Source of the DNA: Chinchilla lanigera
Taxonomy: Eukaryota > Chordata > Mammalia > Rodentia > Chinchillidae
Direction of reading: 5' to 3'
DNA length: 64,000 nucleotides
Assembly (NCBI RefSeq): GCF_000276665.1
Contig: NW_004955404.1
Span: 30,071,292-30,135,291, forward strand
In this document: positions 13,490-25,400 of the stretch, piece after piece
How the letters are laid out: each line of letters opens with the position of its first letter
Position numbering within the stretch: position 1 is the stretch's first letter
The notes under the pieces: generated by a model
Database searches by the model: none
Told to the model about the DNA's origin: nothing
What the model saw: the letters and a program-made list of their open reading frames with translations, nothing else
Translations under genes and position numbers: made by a program

Positions 13490-16400
13490 TGCTACATTAT
13501 CATTTCAGACATTATTATGATATATAAAATGTTATTAAAGCTACATACAAAAAAAACTTATTGTGCTGCTATTCAAGGAAAAAAGGGTGTCACAAATTTC
13601 CTACATTTTTGTCCTACAGTTGTGCTGATCTCAAATGTATCTGGCACCTTCTATATGTCAGACAATGTGGTGCTTTATGTTTTTTAATTTAAATGTTATG
13701 TAACTATATAAGAGGTATTATTTGATGACCAGTTTATACGTTTTGTGGATTCATGGGCGGTAACTCTTTGCTCAAGAGTACATAGCACACACACCTCTTC
13801 CAGAGCCAGGATTTGACTCTAAAGATGACAATTTTTGAAATTGCATAAAGTGTAAAATCAGATATTAACTGCGGTATTTAATTAAATGCTTGCCTAGCAT
13901 GTGTAATTTGATACTTACAAAAAATGTAATGATATATTTTTTGTTTTTATTTTTTTTCCTTTTTGAGACAGAGTTTTACCATGCAATTCAGGCTGGTATT
14001 GAACTCAGTTTGTAGCCCAGGTAGTCCTCAGACTCTTGACAGTCCTCCTGCCTCAGCCTTCTGAGTGCTGGGATTACAGGCATGTGCCACCACACCCGAC
14101 CTCAAAATTTATTATTTAAAAATTTCTTAAGTCTGAGGGCTGGCTTTGTATCTCAATGGTAGAGTGCTTGCCTAGCATGTGTAAGGCCCTGGGATTGAGC
14201 CTTGGCACTGAGGGGGAGAAGTTTCTCACATTTGGACATTTAGGAAAGGTCTTTCTGAAAACATTAGGTTTACTTGTGAGATAAAAACTAAAATTTCATT
14301 ATATCTCTTTTTCTTAATTTTAATAAGACTTAGACTATTGAGGTTTATGTGCAGCCGCAGTCAAGCTTCTAGCCACAAGTCAAGAGCTTGATACTCATCT
14401 ACCAAAGAGAGCAGGCATTTGTTCATAGCTGCTAATAAAAGGGACTTTCAAAGAGGGAAACTCCCACAGATGCCTAGAGAAGGAACTCTGTGAGAGTATA
14501 ATATGTAGAGGGCTGGCATGGGAGAAAGTTATCATTTCACCTAGCATGAAGAACTCTAATAAGACTCTGATTTGTGAGGGGGGAAAAGAGACTGTGAAAG
14601 TATTCTCTCATATTTTTCCCTCGTAGGTGTTTCTTTTTGGTGGCCTAAAAGAAGGTACAGTGGATATGAGGGGAAAATAATTTTCCCAAGAAGGCCTAAA
14701 TAAAATGTGTATACTTTGTTTTGTTTTGTTTTGGAACTGGGAATGGAATGCAGGACCTCGTGCTTGCCAGGCAGGCATTGTGCTGCTGAGCTGTATCCCC
14801 AGCCCAGTGTTTATACTTTGAAAACCTTCATGTAAAATTTTATATAGTACTTTGAAATATATCCGTAATCTTTTTTGCTTAACAGGTGTGCAAAACTCAT
14901 TCTGGTATACTCGGAAAGGGTTTAGCTCTTTCTCATTCACCTACTATATTAGAGGCACTTGAAGGAAACTTACCACTTCAAATCCAAAGCAATGAGCAGT
15001 CCTTTCTGGATGATTTTATTGCTTGTGTCCCTGGTTCAAGTGGCGGAAGGCTTGCAAGGTATGCCTTGTACCTTAAGTACTACAGTTACTTTCTCTTAGG
15101 GCTACATGGTTAAGGAGAAATGGAGAGAAGAGTTCTCAGATGTTAAAATTGTTACCTAAAATAATCTGTTTTACGTTTTGAACTTGCTGAAGTATAAAAT
15201 GGTAATATTTTAAAATTACAGAAATTACTGGTTAGTTTTTAAAAGCCAAAATAATGAATGAATAAGAATAGAAACTTAAGTTAGCTTTGCTGCTGTCTTT
15301 GTAGATATTTTTATGTAATGCTTGATAAAATTACTTACTGCTCTTTCTCACAGAACAATTTGAATATAAATCATGAAGTACTACTTTCATGTTAATCAGT
15401 GAAGATATTGATTAATGTTTGCTTTTTGTTTGTTTTCATTGCTTTTAGGTGGCTTCAGCCAGATTCCTATGCTGATCCTCAGAAAACATCGTTGATCCTG
15501 AATAAAGATGATATTCGTTGTGGTTGGCCTACCACCATAACTGTTCAAACAAAAGACCAGTATGGAGATGTGGTACATGTTCCTAATATGAAGGTAATTC
15601 TGAGTTTAAATGACATATGTATGCACTGACCACTGTAACTGATAAAATTTTAGAAATCACAAGTGCTTAGAGTCCATTTGCTCTAGCTTCTTTGTCTATA
15701 TGTAATATAGGACAATGAAAAATTGTTTAAATGATTTCTTTGTATTAATTAGTTCCCAGGTTTCTAAGCTATATACTAGAAACCTAGAAACTGTGGTGAC
15801 TCAAAGGATAAGAAAGTACAGTATAAAGAGTGCTAGGCAAAAGCTTTTAATATATAAAGATTGAAAGATGCATGAAAAAATACATTTTTAAATGATATGT
15901 ATATTTTTAAAGAGAAGTACAGAGATGCTGAGCATCTTTTCATGTATTCATTGGCCATTCAGATTTGTTCTTTGGAGAACTATCTTCACTTCCGTTGCAC
16001 ATTTTTAACTGGGTCTTTTGTTTTTTGCATTCTGAATATTTTGAGCTCATTATATGTTCTAAATAGGCATCTCCTATCGGAGGAATAGATACAAAAGGTT
16101 TTCCCGTTCTTTAGGTTGTCTCTTCACTGTGCAGAAGCATTCCCACTTAATCTACGAATTCTTAGAATTGTTTCCTGTGTAATTAGGGTTATGTTCAGGA
16201 AGTTCATGCTTATGCTTGTATCTTCAAATGATATGGCTATTTTATCTTCCAGTAAATTTAACATACATATATATATATGTATTTGATCCACTTTTATTTG
16301 ATTTTAGTACAAGGTGAGAGATAAGAGTCTAGATTGATTCTTTTGACTGTGGATAATCGGTTTTCCCACCACAATTTGTTAAAGAGGTTATCTTTTCTCC

Positions 16401-19400
16401 AGTGTTTGTTACTAGCTTCCTTGTCAAAGATTGGCTGTCTAAAGGTGCATGGGATTGTTTGTGTCTTCTATTCTGTTCCATTGGTTTACAGGTTTATTTT
16501 TGTGCCAGTACCATGTTGTTTTTGTAGTTCTTTTTTTTACTGCAGCTTTGTAATATAACGTGAAATCTGGCAGGATTGCTTTGGTTATTCTGGATTTCTT
16601 TTGGTTCGTATAAATTTTGCATGGTTTTTGTAGTTCTGTGAAGAATACTATTGATACTTTGATTGGAATCACGTTAAATCTGTACAGTTTTTTATAATAT
16701 GGCTATTTTAACAATATTTTGCCACAACAAGGGATTATGTTCCATTTTCTAATGTCCTCTTCAATCTCTTTATTCAGAGTACTATAGTCTTCATTACAGA
16801 GATCATGAATGGGATTGTTTTCATGGTTTTTTTCCCCCAGTTGGTGTGCTATTGATTTTTGTATGTTGATTTTTTTATTCTGCCTCATTGCTGAATTTAT
16901 TAGTTTTAAGAGAATGCTGGTAGATTTTTTTGAGTTTTCTGTTTAAAGGAACATATCATCTGCAAATAAGGTAGCTTGACTTTTTCCTTTCGTATTTATA
17001 TCCCTTTTCTTTCTTTCTCTTTCCTGATTTTTCTTGCTAAAGTTTTTAGAACTGTGTTGAACAGGAGTGGTGAGAATAGACATTCTTGTCTTGTTCCTGG
17101 TTTTAGTAGGAATGCTTTCAGTTTTTCTCCATTTGATGAGATGTTGGCTGTGGTTTTTCGTAAGTGGCTTTTATCAGTTTGAGGTAAGGTCCTTCTATAT
17201 CTATTTTCAAATATCTTACCATGAATGAATATTAGATTTTGTCAAAGTTTTTTTTCCTGCATTTATTGGTGGTTTTTTTTTTCTTTATCCTTTTGCTTAA
17301 ATGGTGTATTACATTTATTGTTTTACATATGTTGTACCATCCTTACTTCCTTGGAATGAAGCCCCCTTGGTTATGACACATGATGTTTTCAATAATTTCT
17401 TGCATTTTGTTTGCAGATCTCTTAAGGGCATTTTTTGGTATCTATTAAGGATATTAGCCTGTAGTTTTTTCTTTTTTTGTTGAGTCCTTCTCCAGTTTGG
17501 TATCAGGTTAATAGTGGCTTCAGTAAATGGGTTTGACAGTGTTTTTCCCTTTCAGTAAGAGTTTGAGAAGTATTGTTAATTCTTCTCTTGAGTTCTGGTA
17601 AAATTCAGTGATGAATCTACTGAGTGCTGGGCTTTTCTTATCAGAATTTTTATCACTACTTTGCTTTCATTGCTTGTAATTGGTGTATTTAGGATTTCTA
17701 TAGCTTTTTAAATCTATTTTGTAAGTCACATACATATATCTAGGAATTTACCCCTTTCTTCTAGAGTTTCCAGCTTACTAGAATATACCTTTTTAAAATA
17801 ATGTCCTATAATCTTCTGGATCTCAGTGGTGTCTGTTGTGATTTTTCCTCTTTCATTTCTCATCGCACTGTTTTTTTGGTGTGGGGTAAGTTTGGCTAAG
17901 GGCTTACTTATATATATAATTTATCCTTTCAAAGAACCAACTCTGATTCATTGATCTTTTGTTTTTTCAGCCTCAATTTCATTGATTTCTATTCTGATCT
18001 TCGTAATTTTTTTCAAGAAACTATTTGGGTTCCTCTTCTTTTTTTTCTAGGACATTGAGATGCATTATTAAGTTATTGGGTAATGCTCTATTTTTCTAGT
18101 GTAGACACAGCTATAGAACTGCTTTTAGATTTTCGTATATTGCACTGCTACTGTCATTTAATTCTGGGAACTTTTTAATTTCTTCCTCAATTTCTTCTGT
18201 GATCCATCAATTGTTCAGAAATCTGTTAATCTGTCTGTGTTTTCATAGTTTCTGTGGTTTGGTTTGGTTTTGTGGGTTTTTTTGCAGTTGATTTCTAGTT
18301 TTATCCTGGTGTAATCTGATAAAATGCAAGTGATTATTTCAGTTCTTCTGTATTTGTTCTTCCACCTGTTTTTATGACCTAAGATATGGTCTATTTTGGA
18401 TAAAGTTCCGTTGGTTACTAAGAAGAATGTGTATTCTGCTGTTGTTGGATGAAGCACTCTGTAGATATGTTAGGTCTGTTTGTTCAATAGTATTTAACTA
18501 ACATTTTTTGCTGAGTTATTGCTTCATTCACCTTTCGGGGGTTGAGGTCTCCCATTATGATTGTATTGGTATCTGTTTGTCCTTGTATGTCATGAAGTTT
18601 TTGTTTTATGAAATTGGGTATGCTGATGTTTGGTTTCATACACATTTACAATTATTATCTCTTATTATTGAGTTCTTCCCTTACCCAATATATAGTGGCT
18701 TTGTTTGTCTCTTCTGATCAGTTTTGGCTTGAATTCTACTTTATCTGAAATTAGGATGGCTATTCTTACTTGCTTTCAGGTGCAGGTTTCAGGTGCAGGT
18801 TTCATGGAGTATCATTTTCCATCCTTCCTTTTTCAAAGGATGTTTTATTAGGTAAGATGTATCTTGTGTGGGCACCATATAGTTAGGTCTTGCTTTTCGA
18901 TCCAATCTGCAAGTTTGTGTCTTTTTTTTTTTCCTTTTATATTAAAATAACTTTAATAGAAAGATTATAGAACAGTACAGTGGTTTGGTGGTCATGAATT
19001 TTAGATTCTCTTCGTTATGGAAGGTTTTTAATTCTCCGTCAAATTTGAAGGGTAATTTTGCTGGATATAATAATCCAGATTGGCAGTTGTTTTCTTCTAG
19101 GACTTCAAAAACTTTGCTTAAAGCTCTCCTGATATTTAATGTTTGTGTATCCCCTTTAGCAGCTTGTCCTAACCATAGTATCTTACATGCCTTTGGCACT
19201 ATCATCAAAAACAGAAAATTAACTTGATAATATTCACAAATCTATAGGCCATACTTCAATTTCACCAGTTTTCCTATGGACGTCCCTTTTCTAATTGAGA
19301 ATCCCTCACTGCAGTTAGATTTACATTGAGTGTAATTACTGACAAATATTTACTGATTCCTAGAATTATACTATTTTTTCCAGTGTTTATTCCTTTCAAT

Positions 19401-22400
19401 TATTTCTTTGTTTAACTACTTTCTCAGTTAGATATATTCTTCCCTTTGGCCTTGTTGCTGATGTTGGCTTCAATCTCTCTGCTTAGAATTTTTTTGAATA
19501 TTTTTTGCGATGCTGGTTTGGTGGTCGTGAATTTTAGATTCTCTTTGTTGTGGAAGGTTTTTATTTCTCCATCAAGTTTGAAAGATAATTTTGCTGGGTA
19601 TAGTAATCTAGATCAGCAGTTGTTTTCTTCCAGGACTTCAAAAACTTTGCTCCAAGTTCTCCTGATATTTAAGGTTTGTGTTGAGAAATCTACTACTGTT
19701 CTGATAATCTTGCTTCTATAGATAGCTTGGTAGTTTTCTTTAATGGTTTTTAGTATTCTCTCTTTGTTCTGGATTTCTGGGATTCTGACTATGATATGCC
19801 CTGGAGAGGTTCTTTAGTGGCTATGTCTATTTGAGGTTATAAATGTCTCATTTATGTGGGTAACCATTTCAGATTCTAGGTTTGGAAAGCTGTCTGCAGT
19901 GATTTCTATGAATAAAATGTTTATGTTTTTATGTTTTCCTTGATATATATAATTCTTAGGTTCTTTTAGAGTCATCTAAGAGTCTTGAATCAATTTTTCC
20001 TGATTTCCTGGTTTTTGACTATCATTAACTAAGTAATCTACTACAGTGTTCTTGTTCTCTAAACCTAAAATTTTAGTATTTTCTTTGCAAAAAAAATCTT
20101 TTTACTCTTTTAGTTTCTCACACCAGGGAGACAATACGATATTTACACATGTGAGTCTCATTTACTTTACTTATGAGTATAGTTTCAAGTTGCATCCATT
20201 TACCTATAAAGTCTCCAGTTTATCCTTCTTTATGGTGAGTAGTACTCCATTGAATAAAAAAGACCACATCTGTTTTAATTCATTCCTCGGTTGATGGACA
20301 TCTGGGTTATTTCCAAGATTTAACTATTACAAATTGTGCTGCTAAAAACATGGGTACGCATATGTCACTGTGGTTTGATGTTTTTAATTCTTCTGGAAAG
20401 ACACCCCGAAGGGGATAGCTGGGTTGAATAGGACCTCTAACCCCAGTTTCTTGAGGAATATCCACACTGATTTTCTCAGTGGTTGTACCAGTCTACATTC
20501 CCCTCAACAGTGGAGAAGGGTTCCTTTTTCCCCCACAGCCCCTCCAGCATTTGTTATTGGTTGATTTTTTGATGATAGCCATTCTATCTGGGATGAGATG
20601 GAATCTCAAAGTTATTTTAATGTGCATCTCTTGAATGGCCAGGGGATGCTGAACATTTTTTCATATATTTATTTGACATTTGTATTTCTTCATCTGAGAA
20701 ATGTATATTCATCTCAGATGCCCATTTCTTATTGGATCTTTGAATTTGAGGAGATCTGATTTTTTTCAGTTCTTCATACATTCTAGATAGAAGTCATTTG
20801 TCTGAAGGACAACTGGCTAAAATTTTTTCCCACTCTGTGAGTTGTCTTTTCACTCTGTTGGTGATTTCTTATGCTGTACAAAAGTTTTCTAATAAGATCA
20901 AGTACCAGTGATTGATTCTTTGAAATATTTCCTGCGTAGTCTGGTTTTTGTTCACGAATTCTTTACCTACACTTGTATCTTCCAAGATCTCTACCTCCTT
21001 TCTGTTCCAGTAGATTTAGCATTTCTAAATATGTATGCACCAAATATGGGAGCACCCGACTATATAAGACAAATATTAATAGTCATGAAAATTAAATGAG
21101 AAGTAACACTATTATAATGGGAGACCTTAATACCCCACTGTCACAAATAGATAGATCAACCAGATCAGAGCTGAACCAAAGCTGTGAACAAATGGACTTA
21201 GTAGACATTTATAGAATGTTCTACCCAACAACATCAGAATATACATTCTTCTCAGCTGTACATGGGACATTCTCTAAAATAAACCATATACTAGCCCATA
21301 GAACATGCTTAAATAAATGCAGAAGAATTGCAATTATCCTGTGTATCCCATGTATAGCCTATGGAATTGAGATATCCCAGTTATCCCATGTATATTATCT
21401 TACGATAGTGCAATGAAATTGCAAGTTAATGGCAAAAGAAACCACAAAAATTCCATAAACACATGGAGATGAAATAACACCCTCCTGAACAACAAATGGG
21501 TCACAGATGAAATTAAAGAAGAAATTAAACAGTATCTACAATTAAATGAACATGCAGGTACAACATACTGGAACCTGTGGGATGCAATGAAAGCAGTCCT
21601 CAGAGGAAAATTTATAGAGGTGAATTCTCACATCAGGAAAACAGAGCGAGCACAAATAAACAACCTAATGCTACACCTCAAGCTTCTCGAAAAAGAAGAG
21701 CAAGTCAAGCCCAAAGCCCATACAAGTGAGGAGATGATAAAGATCAGAGCAGAAATTAATTCAATTGAGATTAAGAAAACAATACAAAGAATTAATGAAC
21801 TGAAGAGTTGGTTCTTTGAAAAAATAAATAAAATTGGTAAACCCTTAACCAACCTTATCAAAGAAAGGAGAGAAAAGATTCAAATTCATGCAATGAAGAA
21901 TGAAAAAGGTATATCCAATTTATAAACCAGCAGAAACCCTATGTTAGAAAACCTAAGCAATGGCCTTTGCTGAGAATGAACTTGCCAGGTCAATATAAAA
22001 CATCATGGAAACAAAAACAACAGTTAGCACTCCTGTACAGTTGTTTATAAACATATGCCCTTCAAATATACTGTAAAATAGAAAAAAATTAAAAGGCAAT
22101 AAAGAAGGGAAGAGGGTATATATAACTGTGAGAGTACAAGGGGGAAATAAGGGTAAAGAATAGGGGAGTGGAGTTTAAGTGCATAATGAAAGAGGATACA
22201 GGAGGAGTGCATCCAATTAATGATCTAAGAGAAACACTAATTTTCAGAATCCTATGAATCAACACTTAGTGAGGGAAACCTACTCTGAGATGGGATACTG
22301 TAATATTTTGAATAATCTTAATAGTTTATGTGAAGAAAAGAATGGGTAGAAAGGGAGAGGGAAAAATTATAAAAAATAAAAAATATAAGGGAGAGAAGCT

Positions 22401-25400
22401 GACAGATACAAGAATATATGAGGGGAAAATAACAAAGATAAAGAAAAGATGAAGTTGTAAATGGGAGGTGAGAGGAGAGATAGGGAGATTTCATCTCCTT
22501 AACAGTCTGTATAACACCCAGAGTCAATTTTGGAGTGGGATATGTCACTTCTGTCTTGTAAATATTTCATGGAATTTTATAAGCAACAATAGAAAATTTA
22601 TACTCATAGCTAAAACTGTACATATATACAAAGGCCTGCCATTCAAAAATTCAAAAAAAAAGAAAACACATACGTACACAATCTGGAAAAACTTAAAAAG
22701 GGGACCATGCTTGGGAGCCTGTGGCATTCTCAGAGCATTGCCTTGGCAGGTTGTATGCTGTCCTGCCACTGACAGGTAGCAAACTCGTTCCAGGTTAAGA
22801 TTATGGCATGGGCTCTGCGCTCTGTCCACCCAACTTACCGCTGTCAGCTTTCCAGCTTTCCCCTTGCAGCTAGGTTTTCGTTTCACCTAGCCCTTTTCTG
22901 GCTGTCAACTTTAGTGGTCAGGTAGGAGGCAGTAAGCCTGCCTCCACATGTTGTCCAGGGTCAAAGCAGTGCTCTTGCTTGCCAGATTTCATTCTGGCCT
23001 ACTATTTAAGTGGTTTCTGGAGGCTGGCAGGAAATACCCTCCGCAGGTCCCAGTTGTTTACCTTTGCAGAGGGCTTCTTCCCAGCTCATGAATTCAGTGG
23101 CATTTGAACTCAGCAAGACCTCTCCTGAATAGAAATGGTTAGCATGTGGAGTTGGCAGGAGGAAGCTCACATAGCCACAGTGCTCTGCACATTTGAGGGA
23201 AACAGTGGACGAATGCCTGCTCTGGCACTCCTCCAGTATCTTTTGCTCCACCCCCAGGTCCCACAGGGTTACAGCACAGCAAGCTCCTGTGATTCTTATT
23301 ATCTCATAGATCCCCCAATGCCTGCAGAATTCTGTCCAGGACCATAGTCTTGTTCCTCTTGAGCTCACAGCTCCTATTCAGTCACTGCCCTCTGAGTGTT
23401 TCTCTGGCTTGCCCTTTCCCTAGTGCTCTGAAGTGAGGAGGCCCTCTCTTGCAAATATCTCACTTGCTAGGCTTCTTTTCCCAGTGGGAGGAGAGTTAAT
23501 TCAGGTGGGCTCTGGGTAGCTGCAAGACTGGGTACCTATTGGTAGCCTGGCAGCTGCTGCTACAGTAGGCTTCTTGGTCGTGGGGGATTTGAACTTTCCC
23601 CTAGATGTCATGTTTGCTGCACCTGGACTGTAAGCAATGCCAGGATCAAGAAGTGACCCTGTTGCTTATTCTCAACACCCATTACTGGATTTCTTTTTTG
23701 GTACTGGGAATCAAACTGAGGGCCTTGTGTTTCCCAGGCAGGCTCTGTGCCACTGAGCCCGCTGGATTTCATTTGATGGACTTTTCCTTTAAATGGCCTT
23801 CCCTTGGTTGGGTTTTTGTTTCCTGTCCTTCATCTGTGGACCTGGGACCTTGGTGAACATCCTCTGAGTGTCTCTGAACATGCTCTCCTGTCTTTAGCCT
23901 GCCTTGATGTTTCCCTCCGTCCCAAAATTGGTTTTTTAAAGCTTAGAATAGATTAATTCACAAAATCATTTTTGCTCACAAAATAAGATTGGGTACTGTT
24001 ATGGTTTATCTCTAAAATGTCCCTGAAAAGTCTCATGTATTGGGGGCTGGGGATTTAGCTCAGCGGCAAAAGCGCCTGCCTGGCAAGCGCAAGGTCGTGA
24101 GTTTGGTTCCCGGTACCGGAGAAAAACCAAAAAACCAAAAAAACAAAACAAAAAAAAAGTCTCATGTATTCAGAGATGGGGTTTCTAGAAGGTAACTGGA
24201 TGAGTTCGTAGCTGAATGTGCTACTAAGAGGTGGGGCCTGGTTGGAGGTGGGTCACTGGAGATGTGCCCTGTACAGGTGTGTTCTTGTCCCCTTTCCCTT
24301 GTCCTTCTGCTTCCTGGATGCCTTGCCCCTCTGCAGTGCTGTTTCTGCCTTAGAGCCAACACACTTGAAATGAGAACATGGAAACTCTGAGCCAAAATAA
24401 ACTTCTCCTCCCTTAAGTTATAAGTTTTGAGTATTTTTTCCCAGCAATGGGAAAGTGACTAATAAAAGTAGTAATACTTCAGTATTCCTTTTAATAGAAT
24501 TATTTTAACTACTTCTTTCCTTCTTTACTATGTAGCATCCATTGCTGGGATCCTGTCCTTGAACTGCCTATTCTTGCCAACCTCAAAAAAGTGGTGTCAA
24601 TGGTGGGGTGGTGCACACTGTAATCCCAGTATTTAGGAGGCTGAGGCAGGAGGATTGCTGCAAGTTCAAGGCCAGCCTCAGCTAAATAATGAGACCCTGT
24701 CTCAAAAAAAAAAAGTTGTATCAAAGCAAAAACTTAAGTGAAGTGCAAAATGTCACCTCATGAATAGCTAACATGATATTCAAATTGGTTACTGAGGAGG
24801 TCAGGGGGCTTGTTGGTTTTTGTTCTTTTCTTTTTTTCTTTTTGCCAGTGTATAAACACAACAATATATTTTGTTAGAATCCATAGAAAATATTTTTATA
24901 AGACAGTTTGTATTTTCAGTATTTTAACATGACTAATATTGTCTGTTTGAATTTATGCAGTGGAGTAAGTAGATGAAAACCATCCTTATTTTACTGCTGA
25001 AGCACTTCAGTTACTGTTGCTGATATACCTCAGCTGGTTGTACACTTGCATGTGTGAGGTCCTGAGTTCAATTCCTAGTCCTGAGAGATTGGGAAGGAGA
25101 AGGAGAGGAAGAAGGAGGCGCAAGAGGAGGAAGGGACAGTGCGAGTTAGGGAGAGTAGTGAAGGTGGGAGGGAGAAAGGGAGAAGATAAGAAAAAAACAT
25201 GTTTGGGCTCTAGGTATAAGATTTATTTTATTCTATGTCAAATTTTAAGATTTTTGGGGCTGGGGATTTAGCTCAGCAGCACAGCGCCTGCCTGGCAAGT
25301 GCAAGGTTGTGAGTTTGGTTCCCAGTACTGGAAAAAAAAAAAAAATTTTAAGATTTTTAATCAATGAAGTACATTTTGTTCTATAGAACAGTACAACTGA

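Larger units (their letters stand above)
11429..14885 (+). other. Intron 7 of the window
   Basis: GTACGG...GCTTAACAG, 3,457 bp. Holds MIR-like relics (12635-12775, 12835-13050, 13640-13825), a gap-containing ID (13264-13484), an antisense B1 (13962-14101), an old ID (14136-14213) and an antisense ID (14719-14806). 11.5-12.6 kb shows nothing recognisable. Confidence 0.75.

Noticed and set aside
13317..13520. Lysine-rich or X-containing open frames across the N gaps.
   Set aside because: Artefacts of reading A-tails and unknown bases in SINEs.
21587..21925. 112-codon open frame as a host gene.
   Set aside because: It is the L1 ORF2 linker region, truncated before the reverse transcriptase domain.
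23006..23368. 120-codon open frame on the minus strand (and several of 70-113 codons nearby).
   Set aside because: Lies in a GC-richer block where stops are rarer by composition. No domain, no start context, no similarity I recognise.
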